DNA of 64,000 nt from Cubamyces lactineus (GCA_022376465.1 JACDTU010000005.1:174001-238000), one strand, 5' to 3'; positions 12,261-22,970 are shown, numbered from the stretch's first letter. Notes: generated by a model not told the origin, from the sequence alone. A program made the numbers and translations.

Positions 12261-12946
12261 ATGTTGCTCCATTCTGTTCTTGCTGCTATTGTCTTTGCCC
12301 TCGTTCATATCGATAACGGTAAGAACCAGTAACTCGCATACTTGATATCTACCAGGCTAAGCAGCCGCTCTTCATGAATTATTAGCGAATGCACGGCAAC
12401 CCAAATGCAACCGAACTCACAAGGTCGGCGAGGGGGAGATCTGCGATGACATCGCAGAAAAGACGAGCACGCCTACGTTGGTGTCTGCACTGGCAACGGT
12501 CAATGCTTGAATGCTGATACCTCGGATTTCCATAGTTTGCAGATTCTGAATGCTAATATCGGTATCATCGACCCCGCATGTGAGAACTTGGAAATCGGGA
12601 TGGTCAGCATATCACGTTGTCACTCCTCAGGCTTCGAGCACAGAGCTGACTAGATGGCCCAACGGCTACGCAGGAGATCTGCCTCGGGTTTGTCGGGCAG
12701 GACTGCAGCGTGGTACACGTCGTGCAGAATGGCGATACATGCGACAAGATCGCGGACGACGCAGGGACAAGCGTGGCACTCATTATCGCCAACAACGCGG
12801 GCATCAACAGCGATTGTAGCAATCTAGTGGAAGGCGATGTAAGTTCGAAAGACTTGCGCTACTGCAGTAATTGATCTCGGTTTTTGATGTAGGTCCTGTG
12901 TGCCTCTGGTACTCTTATAGCTGTCCTGCCTTTCCAGCCTGAGTAA
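12261..12946 (+). CDS. Secreted protein with two LysM domains
   Basis: Five exons that join in frame: 12261-12318, 12386-12476, 12536-12602, 12674-12838 and 12893-12946, giving 144 residues. Residues 1-19 form a signal peptide (MLLHSVLAAIVFALVHIDN). LysM 1 is THKVGEGEICDDIAEKTSTP plus LQILNANIGIIDPACENLEI. LysM 2 is VVHVVQNGDTCDKIADDAG plus IIANNAGINSDCSNLVEGD. The regular cysteines and lack of a catalytic domain match fungal LysM effectors or chitin-binding proteins that sequester chitin fragments or protect the wall. A related but damaged copy lies at 16.7 kb, on the other side of CHK1. Confidence 0.85.
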
Positions 12947-13251
12947 CGAGATCGGTTCAACGTGCGATGTAGACTCGAATGAAGTACGTTATGGGTGAAA
13001 ATTCTTGTAGTCGTACTAGCGATAACGAGACAATACGATAACGTTGTGCCAGGTTCTAATCGGTGGCGAGTACTCACGACGTGCCGGTTTCAATATCGCG
13101 CTGAGAGTCGATACGTCTTCGTGTGGCCGAACAGAATATCCCACGCAGATCAAATTCGGAGGACGTGAGAGACAGAGCGAGGGTGCTCGACACTTGCTCG
13201 ACTCGACGTGACTGGGTTCGGGGCCGCGTGAGTGCACGTGCTGTGTGACAA
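12947..13251. other. Spacer between LysM gene 1 and the CHK1 promoter
   Basis: 3' flank of the LysM gene, then the distal CHK1 promoter. No coding signal seen. Confidence 0.4.
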
Positions 13252-13305
13252 ACGCGTTGAACGTGACATTGTTATGTAGCAACGCGTGTTCTGAGCCACA
13301 CGCGT
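13252..13305. promoter_or_regulatory. Three MCB (MluI cell-cycle) boxes upstream of CHK1
   Basis: ACGCGT occurs at 13252-13257, 13282-13287 and 13300-13305, the last one 45 bp before the CHK1 ATG. In yeasts MBF (Mbp1/Swi6) binds ACGCGT and drives G1/S transcription of replication and checkpoint genes. Three copies in 54 bp are far more than chance and suit a checkpoint kinase. Confidence 0.7.
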
Positions 13306-13350
13306 CTCAATCGCTCACCTTTCTTCTTCCCGCCCTCCAACTTGCTTGTC

Positions 13351-15544
13351 ATGGCGGAGCAACACCTCAGGCTACCTAACGTAGCAGGTGCGTACTACAG
13401 TGACACGGGACAGTATTGACTGTGCTCATACTATTCCAGGATTCAAACTTGTCAAACAAATCGGCGGCGGTGGCTTTTCCACGTACGTTCCTAGCCAGCG
13501 CTTATTGAGACCCTCCGCTTGTTGCGGGTTGCTCGTTGTACTATCGTTCCTGAGGGCACAATAGTACCGCAAAGTATATGGGATATGCAAGATTTGAACT
13601 ATTTTGAGGCTCATGTAGCCTCAACTTTCGGTTCTATGATGACCGCCACACAGCGTTTTACGGCTTTGGGTTTGCCACAGCTCTAGGTTTGGGACTGACT
13701 GACGATCTCCTTCTTCAGAGTATACCAAGCGGTCAACCTTGAAAAAGGCCGTGTAGCCGCATGCAAGGTCATCGCAATCACGTCCGAGACGACCGAGGCG
13801 CAGCTCAAGGCAGTCGACAAGGAGATTCGCGTCCATAGCGCACTGAAGCATCGATACATTCTCGAGCTCATCGGAGCCGCGAGGCTCCCGCTGGAACGCG
13901 CGTTGCAGTCAGGATACTTCCCGGGGATGTATCTCCTGATGGAGATGGCTGCGGGCGGCGACCTCTTTGACAAGATCGGTATGACACATCGGTCCCTAGA
14001 TCGTAAATGACTGCTGACATGGATATTATGTGCTATTAGCTCCGGATGAAGGCATCGACGAGGATATCGCGCACTTCTACTTCTGTCAGATGCTAGAGGG
14101 TTTAGTCTGTCGACATTGTCACAGTATGTCGATCAGCCTTGCTGACGCCACATTGTTCAGCAATACATCCACGCGGAAGGCGTGTGCCACCGAGATCTCA
14201 AGCCAGAGAATTTGTTGCTCGATGCAGCGGGAACGCTGAAGATTTCCGACTTTGGCTTGTCCGCAGTGTACAAGTTGAAGGAAACGGGCCAAACACGCAT
14301 GCTCAACGAGCGGTGTGGCAGCTTGCCCTATCTAGCACCCGAGGTCTGTCGACCAACTTGTCCCTGAAGCCAACACGTACTGACCATTGGCACAGATGCG
14401 AGGAAACGCTTCATACGCAGCCGAGCCAATAGACGTCTGGGGTAGCGGTGTCATCTTGTTTACATTGCTCGCAGGGAGTAAGCCAATCTTCAGCAGATGT
14501 AGTGCCCTCGGTTTTGTCAACATTTGCACACAGATACTCCTTGGGATGAGCCCACGAGAGGCAGTCATGAGTTCGTGCAGTACCTCACCGGCGAATGCTT
14601 CAACCACGACCCCTGGAATCGCTTCGGCGAAAACGCACTGTGTACGCATACTGCATTCTATCTCATGGCGCTCCACTCTCATACTGCGTAGCATTGATCA
14701 CCGGTATGCTCGACGTCGACCCGGCGCATCGCATGACGCTCGCAGACGTCGCCTCGCACCCCTGGGTAACACGGTATGCCCTCTGACTCAACTTGTCGTA
14801 TATCCTCCGTGTTCACGATAGGCATTCTCAAACAGCCCGAGCCAGATCGCAGGCCGTGGTCCGTCCGCGATCGCTCAGAGCCTCACCGCCCGTCTACGCG
14901 CGAACGGCGACCTCGGCATCGCGGAGCCTCAGATTGGCGGCGAAGACTCTATGGACACGGATGCAGATGGCGACGTGACCATGCACCCTGCCATGTCGCA
15001 ATTCACGCAATCGCTCATGCTCTTCGTACGTTTCGTTCTCTCCTGCTTGTACCCAATAGGCGTCTCACCATGTTCTATTCATTACAGTCGCAAACACAGC
15101 GCGGCGCGCGGTACCGCTACACCCCTCACCTCACCCGCTTCTTCGCGTCGCTCCAACCGCAGACGCTGCTCCCGCTCGTGCAGGAGGCGCTCTCCTCGTT
15201 TGGCGTGAAGCAGAACCCGCCGCGCGAGTACCCGCCCGAGGACGAGGACGACGTCGCGATGGTGCGTATGCGGATCGGGACCAAGGACCGGCGCAAGCTG
15301 CACATGAAGGGCTACATCGAGATGGAGGAGTTCCAGATCGGGGAGTACAAGGGCACGTTCGTCGTCCTCGCGCGCGATTTGGTGAGTGTGTGGTCTGGCG
15401 TGGCGGTTTGGTGCGGTTGTGGTCTTGAACGGCGCGCTGATGTTTTAATTTTTTTAGGGGAACCCACTCGAGTGGCGCGCTTTGTGGAAAGAGCTCGTGC
15501 AACATCCCCTCATCGACCCTCACGTCTATAAGAAGTCGAAGTAA
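13351..15544 (+). CDS. CHK1: DNA-damage checkpoint serine/threonine kinase CHK1
   Basis: About nine exons. The start [13 protein letters not shown] leads into the glycine loop ([14 protein letters not shown] then VYQAV, split by an intron of about 235 nt). VAACKVI carries the catalytic lysine, [16 protein letters not shown] is the hinge, [13 protein letters not shown] the catalytic loop, and ISDFGLSAV the DFG motif. The activation segment ends [10 protein letters not shown], and [17 protein letters not shown] then NTPWDEP follow after an intron. [20 protein letters not shown] closes the kinase domain. A linker with [11 protein letters not shown] precedes the C-terminal regulatory (KA1-like) domain: [32 protein letters not shown] and [14 protein letters not shown]. 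This layout is specific to Chk1, the effector of Mec1/ATR that blocks mitotic entry. All exons rejoin in frame, so the gene appears functional. The junction near 14769-14820 is uncertain. Confidence 0.9.
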
Positions 15545-15784
15545 CGACACTTTACGAGCACCCACTCCCTTTCATGGGGTTGGTCCTGAGAATCCTTACG
15601 TGCCACTCACCTCTACCTCAACAACCTTAGAATGCCGCGCCGACCGTCTTGGGCTTTTGTAGAATTACGTTGAGCATTCTTGTATGATACTAGGTACAAT
15701 ACGGGTGATACATCTTGGACAGCAACACGCTACATTATCTTGAGGAAGCACACGCAAGGCACGTTCTGACCAACACCAATGCAC
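15541..15784 (+). repeat. Duplicated block, copy A (begins at the CHK1 stop codon)
   Basis: From the last codon of CHK1 to about 15784 the sequence matches 18485-18747 in the same orientation. Shared stretches include CTTTCATGGGGTTGGTC, TTGTATGATACTAGGTACAA and GAGGAAGCACACGCAA. The match is roughly 80% by eye, with small indels. Confidence 0.8.
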
Positions 15785-16544
15785 TCCGTGACGATCAGAC
15801 TGGGCGGGGCGTGGACCGTAGACCTTCGTGATCTTAACGCGGACTCTGGCGCTGCTGAAAGCTCGAGGCTGAATATGATGTAGTAGGGATGGGGGATCGC
15901 TTGAAGCGGAATCCTCGTTTGTGTCGCTTCGAGCACTGTTGAGTTTTGTACCTGGCTCGCTGCCTTGCGTGTGACGATGTCTCGTATACCAATACTGTCT
16001 CTTCCTTGCGTACCCCCGCTGGCACGTGCGCTGGCAGCGCTGTTCGACATTCATTATACGTACTGCCGCGAGTGTCGTAGCCCAATTCAAAATGGATTCA
16101 GAGTGCAGATGGATGTTTCTACAATGAACACCAAGCCAAGCTATGACAAATAACAGCTCCAGGTTGCTGAGTAGTATTGATTGCGATAGTTTGAGGCTGG
16201 ACAGATCCCCGGCAGTACCATAATGCCGACAGAGTTCACCGGCCTGTTGTAAAGATGCAGTAATGTGGGATAAGCTCAACTTGGGCCTGCCTAGTTGTCG
16301 GCAGTATATATGGCTCATCGAGCATCGGAAGACTTAGAATAGATCTATCAGTTTCGCTCGCGGCTAGCCCCCTCGCGCCTCCCCGCATCTCCGTCCTTCT
16401 CCCAACAGGCTCCCAGACCCAGAGGCGCATGCACTGGCGGGCATGTCGATGGATGCCGGTTGGCAATTTCATCAGTCAAAGTCTGCTCCGTATATAGTAC
16501 ACCTTTGTTCCTCGGTCGGCACTCATAGACTTTGAGCAAGTCTG
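15785..16544. other. Intergenic, no gene recognised
   Basis: No coding sequence supported. A TATATAT stretch at about 16305 is not followed by a recognisable gene. Confidence 0.35.
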
Positions 16545-16630
16545 TGCCTGGCAAGTGCACGCAGCGGGCACGTCAATGAAGGCCGGCAACCAGCTATGAC
16601 CCTGGCAGGTGCATGAAGCAGACATATCAG
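16545..16630. repeat. Imperfect direct repeat, period about 55 bp
   Basis: CCTGGCAAGTGCACGCAGC near 16547 and CCTGGCAGGTGCATGAAGC near 16601 are followed by similar sequence. They lie just upstream of the second LysM gene. Confidence 0.5.
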
Positions 16631-16646
16631 TGACCTCTCTCGTACG

Positions 16647-16652
16647 TATAAA
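16647..16652 (+). promoter_or_regulatory. TATA box of the second LysM gene
   Basis: TATAAA in CGTATAAACGA, 95 bp upstream of the ATG at 16742. Confidence 0.5.
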
Positions 16653-16741
16653 CGACACACCATTGGATTGAAGGGTCCTTACCGCTCCCCTCTTCCAGCT
16701 TCCATCGTCCACGACAGAGAAACATCTCCCTGCTCCTCGAT

Positions 16742-17701
16742 ATGTTCCCCGGTCTATCCTTTGCCTTGGCCGCTGTTGCAACAGTAGTCTCGGGAAATAG
16801 TGAGCATGATGCTTGCATCCTTCTGGACCTGACGTCGCTGAACAGGTGCTTTAATCCGCCAGTTGTTCCCAAGGCTACGTGTTCCCGTTTCTTCGAGGTC
16901 TCCTTTGGGGATACCTGCGATGGAATTTCTGCCTTGACGAGCACTCCGAGCTGAGCGGCCTTGCAAATTCGCCGCACCCGAGATCCACATTCATCCATTT
17001 TCTAGCTTCCAGCTGCTCCTGAACAACCCGATGATCAACGTAGACTGTTCGAACCTCATGCCGGGCGAGGTCAGCAATGATATTTGCTGATGCGTGACGC
17101 GGGTACTGACACGATAGCTTACATGGCAGATCTTGTGCCTCGGCCAGGTTGGCCAGGATTGTACCGTCGTCCACATCGTGCAACCAGGTGATATCTGTGA
17201 CAACATCGCTCAAGAGGCGGGGATATCGCTGTCCACTTTGCTCGCAAACAACCCGAATGTAAACAGCGCCTGCTCTAACCTTGACGTCGGAGAGGTCAGT
17301 CCATATCTATAGAAACGAAATTACAGTAGCTTGAGATGATCCATTGACGCACTTGCTCATCAGACGCTTTGCACGGCCAATCAGATCTTTGGTTTCTCTC
17401 CACCGTCGACCTCGTCGAGCAGGCCGGTGATATCATCTGCGTCTACGACGAGCAGCCCGGTGAAATTTGCGTCAACATCGCCAGCGAGGCGAGGGTAGCG
17501 CTGTCCAATTTGCTCGCGAACAGCCTGAATGTGGACAGCGCCTGCTCTAACCTTGACGTCGAAGAGGTCAGTCAATATCTGAATAGTTGAAGTCCCAGTA
17601 GTTTGAGAATACCCACTGACGCACTCGCTTACCAGGCGCTTTGTGTGGCCAATCCGACCGAAGACCTTTGGCTTCTAATCGTGACGCAGCATACCAAATA
17701 A
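16742..17701 (+). pseudogene. Second LysM gene, apparently broken (splice donor lost, third repeat out of frame)
   Basis: Begins with a signal peptide (MFPGLSFALAAVATVVSGN). LysM 1 (FFEVSFGDTCDGISALTSTP) should splice to FQLLLNNPMINVDCSNLMPG. The expected donor reads CTGAGC instead of GTGAGC at 16951-16956, and reading through hits TGA at once. LysM 2 (VVHIVQPGDICDNIAQEAG, STLLANNPNVNSACSNLDVG) is good. A third copy (EQPGEICVNIASEARVALS, NLLANSLNVDSACSNLDVE) follows, but in a different frame from the exon that should lead into it. The in-frame reading runs to a stop at 17498; the third repeat's own frame ends at 17701. Otherwise it is a close relative of the intact gene at 12261. It could still be expressed as a truncated 70-residue product. 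Confidence 0.6.
17165..17690 (+). repeat. Tandem duplication of a LysM exon plus intron, period 272 bp
   Basis: CCTGCTCTAACCTTGACGTC occurs at 17269 and 17541, and the following intron and next exon (TGACGCACT at 17345 and 17617, then CGCTTTG) repeat with the same 272-bp spacing. The unit includes an exon, its intron and the start of the next exon. Confidence 0.8.
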
Positions 17702-18484
17702 CCAGACGAGCGTCGAGAAGACGCGCCTATGACCTCGTGCATCATGTACCAAACGTGTTAGCGATCCTCGTGTACTAATATTGCAGTGTACAATGTGGTG
17801 ATGTGTTTGAAATTTGGATCATACCGACCATCGACGGACCCTGTACCAGTCACACCTTGATATTCAAACGATAACACGAGCACGACGCCGGCGGTTGAAC
17901 TTGAACTTCAATTGACTACATTCAAGTTGAGGCTCCTCGTGGCCCACGTCGCTGAGTTTTGTCCGATACGGCACGAGGCGGTAAATGCACGGCATCAAAT
18001 AGTAGAACGGTGGGGCTGGCGTGGCATTGGGGTTGCGGAAGATATGTACAAGGCTGAAAAGTTACGCCCTTGTTGCTATAGGCGCTTGTTCGATGGGGAA
18101 GCGCTCGAGACATCAGCTACACATTCTATGTGAACTGAAGAGTCGAGCCGTCATGGCAGTACAGGCAGAATCTACGTTGCATGCAGTCGATATTTACAAG
18201 TCTTACATAACCAAGTTTCTGATCTATTGCGGACAGGCTCTTAGTTCAAAAACCGCTTAATATATGGGCCAAACCCAGCGACTTGTGAGAAATTCGGAGA
18301 GGTGCGTTTTCTGACGACTTTGCAGCCTCCCTGACCCGCGAACATGATCCTGAAGTCAGAGTGCCCGGTGAGAAATCGCGTCCGAGCGCTAGAAGCTTTG
18401 TCGTCTTTGCTTGTGCGGGACTGTAGCAGTTTCGAAGAACATCCGCAGGATTTGATGATGCGTGGCGTAACAGGTCGCCGACGG
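17702..18484. other. Intergenic, no gene recognised
   Basis: No frame with family similarity. Stem-like TTGAACTTGAA / TTCAAGTTGA lies near 17899-17930. Confidence 0.35.
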
Positions 18485-18747
18485 AGTAACGACATTCTAC
18501 GAGCACCCACACCCTTTCATGGGGTTGGTCTTACAGAAGGCCCTGGCCTCCGTGTCACTCACCTCGAAGTACACCAACAGCCTCAATTTTATGCCGCACA
18601 GACCGTCTTGGGGTTTTGTAGAATTACTTTAATCATTCTTGTATGATACTAGGTACAATACGCGGCAATACACCTTGGACATCAGCATGCTACAAAGTTG
18701 TCATGAGGAAGCACACGCAAAGCACGTTCTGACTAATACCAGTGCAC
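18485..18747 (+). repeat. Duplicated block, copy B
   Basis: Direct repeat of 15541-15784, offset about 2.95 kb. It starts at the same GTAACGAC that holds the CHK1 stop codon in copy A. No CHK1 coding sequence is recognisable upstream of copy B. Confidence 0.8.
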
Positions 18748-18815
18748 ATATAATTACGGCCTTGTCGTGAGGTCATACGCTTCGTTGGTCACGGAGTGTG
18801 CAGATGAAAGCACGC

Positions 18816-21196
18816 TCAGATGATGAAACGGAGGTTCGTGTCCTGTGCGGGCGACGTTGCTGAGTACCAAACACCAATGGAGAGGGAAAGACAGGGAGAG
18901 AGACGCACGATTCGGTGGGAGCTCGAGAGCTGGGGTTTCTGGCTATACTTGTTCTTGAGGACTACTCGGATCGAGCGCAGCAACTCCTGATACGTCTGGT
19001 TCGGGTTCTTGTCTGCATTCGTCATGTAATTCAGGTCAACGACTTCGGGATGATATATAAGGACGGCTTACGGAGCGAACTCATAAACGCCTACAGAACC
19101 GGACCACGGACGCATCGCATGAGTTCGTGTTCGCCAGAGAGATGGTGAGAAAGAAGACGCACATAGCTCATCGCGCCCGTCGCAACGCCCTTCTCCCAGG
19201 TGTCCGCGCTCGTCTGTGAGTCCTTACATCCGCTCCACGATATCTATACCGGCGAGCGTCCATCCGAAGCCATGCCAAGAGGTCAGATGTGCATCATGTA
19301 GACACGCGTGAGACAGGACGAACCACATCGGCGGGGGTCGATTTGTATTCGAACCACTTGGCGGACACTTGGCTGCCCTTGACGCGCCCGTCGGTGGAAT
19401 ACTGTACGCGTCCCGAAGAGAGATGTCAGCAGCCTGTGCGGTAGTAGTGGAAGGGGATATCGGCAGAGACTTACGAGATATGGTAGATCTGTGGCAGGAG
19501 TGATCGGACAGTTAATTCCATGCGGGCGTACGAGACTCGGCGAACGGAACGAACCTAGGACCGACCCTGAGTGACACGACTAAGCAATGTACGGATGTTG
19601 GGTCAGACGGAACGGAAGAACAGAAGTGTAACCACAATGGACGCACGTCGAATAGCGCCTATGAGCAAGCGACCACAAACGGCAGCGTCAGTTGCTGCGC
19701 CGGAAGCTGTGAGTCGACAGATAAACTGACCGTTAGCCGACAGCCTGCAGGGAGCCTCTTGACCATGATGGTGTGCATAAGCTGTTTTCCGACTGCTGAG
19801 CAATCCGTCAAAGAGAGGAAAAAGTTGTACCGACGTCGTCTACAATGCACCCCGAGGCCTTGTAGTCCAACGGGAAGATGACTGAAGGCATCGTGTCAAC
19901 GTCAACTTTCTCGGATACATCGAATGCGACCGCTCGCCTTCGTCGTACCCGTCGATTTCGTCGCCGTCCTTGTCCTTGACTTGTCCGCCGTGCCCGGAAT
20001 CTACGATAACCCCATGAGAAACTATCATAACACGCATATAGCCATGAGTGCACCCATACAGTGGAAAAATAGAGAGTCGTGGGCGCATGCGCCAGTGACG
20101 AGCCAATGCATCGCCCGAATGATGTTCTTATGGGTCGGGAGGAGGTCCGGGTCGCGCGTATCATCAGTCAAGACACGAATATCCTTGGCCTTGTATCCGT
20201 GCCCTACATGGGATAGATTAGGATCGCGTGGAGGAAACAGTTTGCCTAAAAAGAGCATACGCATGAGGAAGCCTTGCACGTTGCGCGCGTCGTTGACGCA
20301 GCCGTGCAACTCGTTAGCCTGACCACGGTAGTTGATTCCAATCTGTGGTCCTCTCCTCAGTCAACCGAACTCCTGAAACGACCGGGAATGCGCATACACA
20401 GACTGCCTTCTTCTTTCCCGTGCACTTGGACAAGAAGAAGCGGGGGTGCTCATGTGGCTGCACAGGTTGTATCGGGTCTATCTGCGGGCGATATTCTGCC
20501 AAGAAGCACAGGCAGTTAGCCAAATCATTGCGGAATGAATTAAAGCGACGAACTGATAGCCCTCGTTGGTGCGCTGCTATGCTGCTGGACCGTCGGACGC
20601 GGCGTATGACTATGGCTGTGACTGCGGCTGCTGCTGTGCGAGTAACTGTGCGTTGAATGGCTATGATGCGAATGCGAGTGGTGACTTGTGTGATGAGACT
20701 GAATGTGGACGACTACTGGAGACTGGACGGGAGGGACTGGTGTAGCACCGGGCGCTACCCACGGTCTGTTACGAGAAGGGCCACGTCAACATAAACATGA
20801 TTGAAGCTCGGGTTGGTCATGAGCACGTACCCTGAGCTCCTGTGGTATCTGTCCACCATGATGTTGTCTTTTCGCTCATCAGTTCTGGTACTCGACAAAC
20901 ATACCATTACTATCGGCATACCTGATCCCGGAGCACCGATGGGCATGAACGGCATAGGTGGCGGCCCTGCTTGGTAGCCTCGAGGGCTAAGGTTTATGTG
21001 AATATCACCTACCGATCTGTTGTCCTGAGAGAAATACTCACACAACAGGAAAGCTGTGGCGCAATCTACGTTAAAGATATGTTCTGCATCGCCACAAGCA
21101 CAGTACGCACGAGGGGGCTGGAGTTAATGCGCGCGAGTGCTGCTGATAAGACTGAGAACCCTGGCTGCTGGCTGCGCCTCCGCTGAAATCCCACAT
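18816..21196 (-). CDS. Metacaspase (clan CD cysteine peptidase), catalytic cysteine block not readable, probably degenerate
   Basis: The start MWDFSGGAASSQGSQSYQQH opens a Pro/Gly-rich prodomain (PPPMPFMPIGAPGSG), with a His/Ser-rich stretch near 20.6-20.7 kb. The peptidase core is well preserved: KAVC, then IGINYRGQANELHGCVNDAR, GYKAKDIRVLTDDTRDPDLL, FFHYSGHGGQVKDKDGDEI with the catalytic His, VIFPLDYKASGCIVDD, HTIMVKRLPAGCRLT and ALFD. The block that should follow, D-S-C-H-S-G, is missing. The bases after ALFD read GTGCGTCCATTGTGG, either a donor site or a scrambled remnant. Later exons are again good (YSTDGRVKGSQVSAKW, TSADTWEKGVATGAMS, KNPNQTYQELLRSIR, DTNLRFII). The intron after GYDE needs a GC-AG donor. 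Active metacaspases cut after Arg/Lys and act in stress and cell death. This copy looks catalytically dead. Confidence 0.75.
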
Positions 21197-21823
21197 CATC
21201 TTGGCTGCTGGACAAACGGTAGGAGATGAAAGCAAGAGGGGAAGGGGAAGAGTCAATGGAACGCACAGCCGTCACGGCAGTTGATCCCGAGGTGCTTATA
21301 AGGCACTAAGAGCTCGGCGCCTGAAGCGGGCGTGAGTAGAAACGCGGGGCTTGGCGAGGGAAGCCGTTATGGAGAGCTCGCCGCCGAGCTATCCGGAGAA
21401 GAGAGTAGGCTTGCGCTGGGCGGTGACTCGCTCTCGTTTCGAGTTGACCGAGGCTGTCCAGCCCAACCGCCCTGGTATGGACATGACACAGCACGTGAGC
21501 GACGCGTCCGCGCCCTACGGAAGGCCCATCTGCATTTTCTGCAGGCCTCGAGGTGTTATGTTTGTTCTGGATAGCATATGTCAAGCATGTTCAGGAGGTA
21601 TGATATCCGAAGCAGGATGGTCTGTCCGCGTGTCTCACCACATCCATCCCAGTGGCGGCCAATAACCTACTTTCATGGGCGTCTACCGCGCCAGGTGGCG
21701 AGGGCCCGATCAGCTGCCATATTGGGAACGCTTGCCTCGCTAGCGCCTAGCACCTCGCGGAATTTTGGTGCTCAGGCTTCTGTATCTGCATCTCTCATCT
21801 CTCTATACTTTGCTGTTTCTATC
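21197..21823. other. Divergent promoter region
   Basis: Shared upstream region of the metacaspase (minus) and the acidic nucleolar protein (plus). An open frame enters the latter from 21578 but looks like 5' untranslated sequence. No TATA box is obvious. Confidence 0.4.
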
Positions 21824-22970
21824 ATGGCCAAACGAAAGCACCAAGACGACGCCAGCTCTAGCGATGATGAGGCCCCGGAAGCGTTCTCCTTTGGGTCGTC
21901 CAGGAAAGCCGCAAAAGGCGAGCAGGAGGTAGTCCGCCAATTCCACGCCTCTCAGAAGCTCAAGCAGAAGGAGAAGAACAGAGCCATTGATCGCAAGCTG
22001 AAGGAACGCGCAGCGGAGGTCAAGGGTAAAGGGAAGGTCAAGGAAGTAAGCGCGAGCCATTGGGAGAAGGCTACGAGGGGGAAAGGCAGCGCACAGCAGG
22101 ACTCTGAGGACGAAGAGGGCAGCGAGGCCGGTGAAGAAGACTCGGGCAGGAATGCATTGGAGGAACGCATGGCTCGCGCCATGAGAGAGGCGGAAGAGGA
22201 GGACTCTGACATAGATGACGAGGGCTCTGCGTTTGAGGGTTTCTCTGGGGAGGAGGCGGCAACGGAGGACCAAGATCTGGAAGACGATGAAGACGAGGAC
22301 GGGGAGATGTCGGAGGTCGAGGAAGGGGAGGATAGCGAGGAGGAAGACAAAGAAGACGAAGGGGAGTCCGACGAGGAAGAGGACGAAGACGAAAAGATGG
22401 CGTATGAAGACGAGAGCGAAGAGGATGTGGAGCCTCCATCGTCATCCAAACCCTCTGCAAAAAATCGCAACTACCTCCCCGACCATCTCTTCAAGTCCGC
22501 GTTATCAAAAGCGGCAACACAAAACACTAAAATCAAGTTCGACGAGGAGGGTTCTGCACCTTCACGAACGCCCGCGTCCCCTCCGCGGAAACGGAGACGA
22601 GCTAAACGCGCCGAGAAGGATATCGTCCTTGGGTGTGTTCTGCCCGAGTGCACTGTGTTTCTCTCGCTGACACCATGTCCTGTAGCTCGCGCACCATCCG
22701 GACATTACCCCGACCCTCTAACGCTATCTCACCCGCCGCGGCGAAAGGTCTACCACCTCCCCGTCGAGTAGAGAAGTTTGTGAAGTACAGCCTCAACCTC
22801 AAAGCGGATCTCAATAAGTCCAAGACAAAGGGGTGGACGCGACGAGCAGGTGCGGACGCCCCAGCTTTCTCTCATGTAGCACTCTGGGCTCACCGATCTT
22901 CTCCCGCACAGCGAACTTGGGCGTCATGAAGAGAACGGGTCCTGCAGCGAACTTTGTTCGTAGTACATGA
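21824..22970 (+). CDS. Acidic, lysine-rich nuclear protein, NOL7-like (tentative)
   Basis: Three exons (21824-22632, 22686-22849, 22912-22970) give 343 residues. The N-terminus, MAKRKHQDDASSSDDEAPEA, is followed by FSFGSSRKAAKGEQEVVRQF and a Lys/Glu helix (QKLKQKEKNRAIDRKLKERA). A long acidic region rich in Glu, Asp and Ser covers about residues 90-220. Then come NYLPDHLFKSALSKA, a basic patch (RKRRRAKRAEKD) and a short basic C-terminus (KGWTRRANLGVMKRTGPAAN). The DDEAPE start, the KxKExNR helix and the LPD-x-L motif resemble vertebrate NOL7 (nucleolar, U3 snoRNP/pre-rRNA processing). The similarity is from memory and local, so the function is tentative. Confidence 0.65.

Noticed and set aside
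17899..17932. Imperfect stem TTGAACTTGAA / TTCAAGTTGA as a structured RNA
   Set aside because: Short and imperfect, no supporting context.
18270..18484. Possible duplicated CHK1 C-terminal exon upstream of repeat copy B
   Set aside because: Only a few scattered matches to the CHK1 end; no convincing alignment.
21952..22470. Serine-rich 172-codon minus-strand ORF
   Set aside because: Antisense of the acidic (Glu/Asp) repeat region of the plus-strand nucleolar protein.
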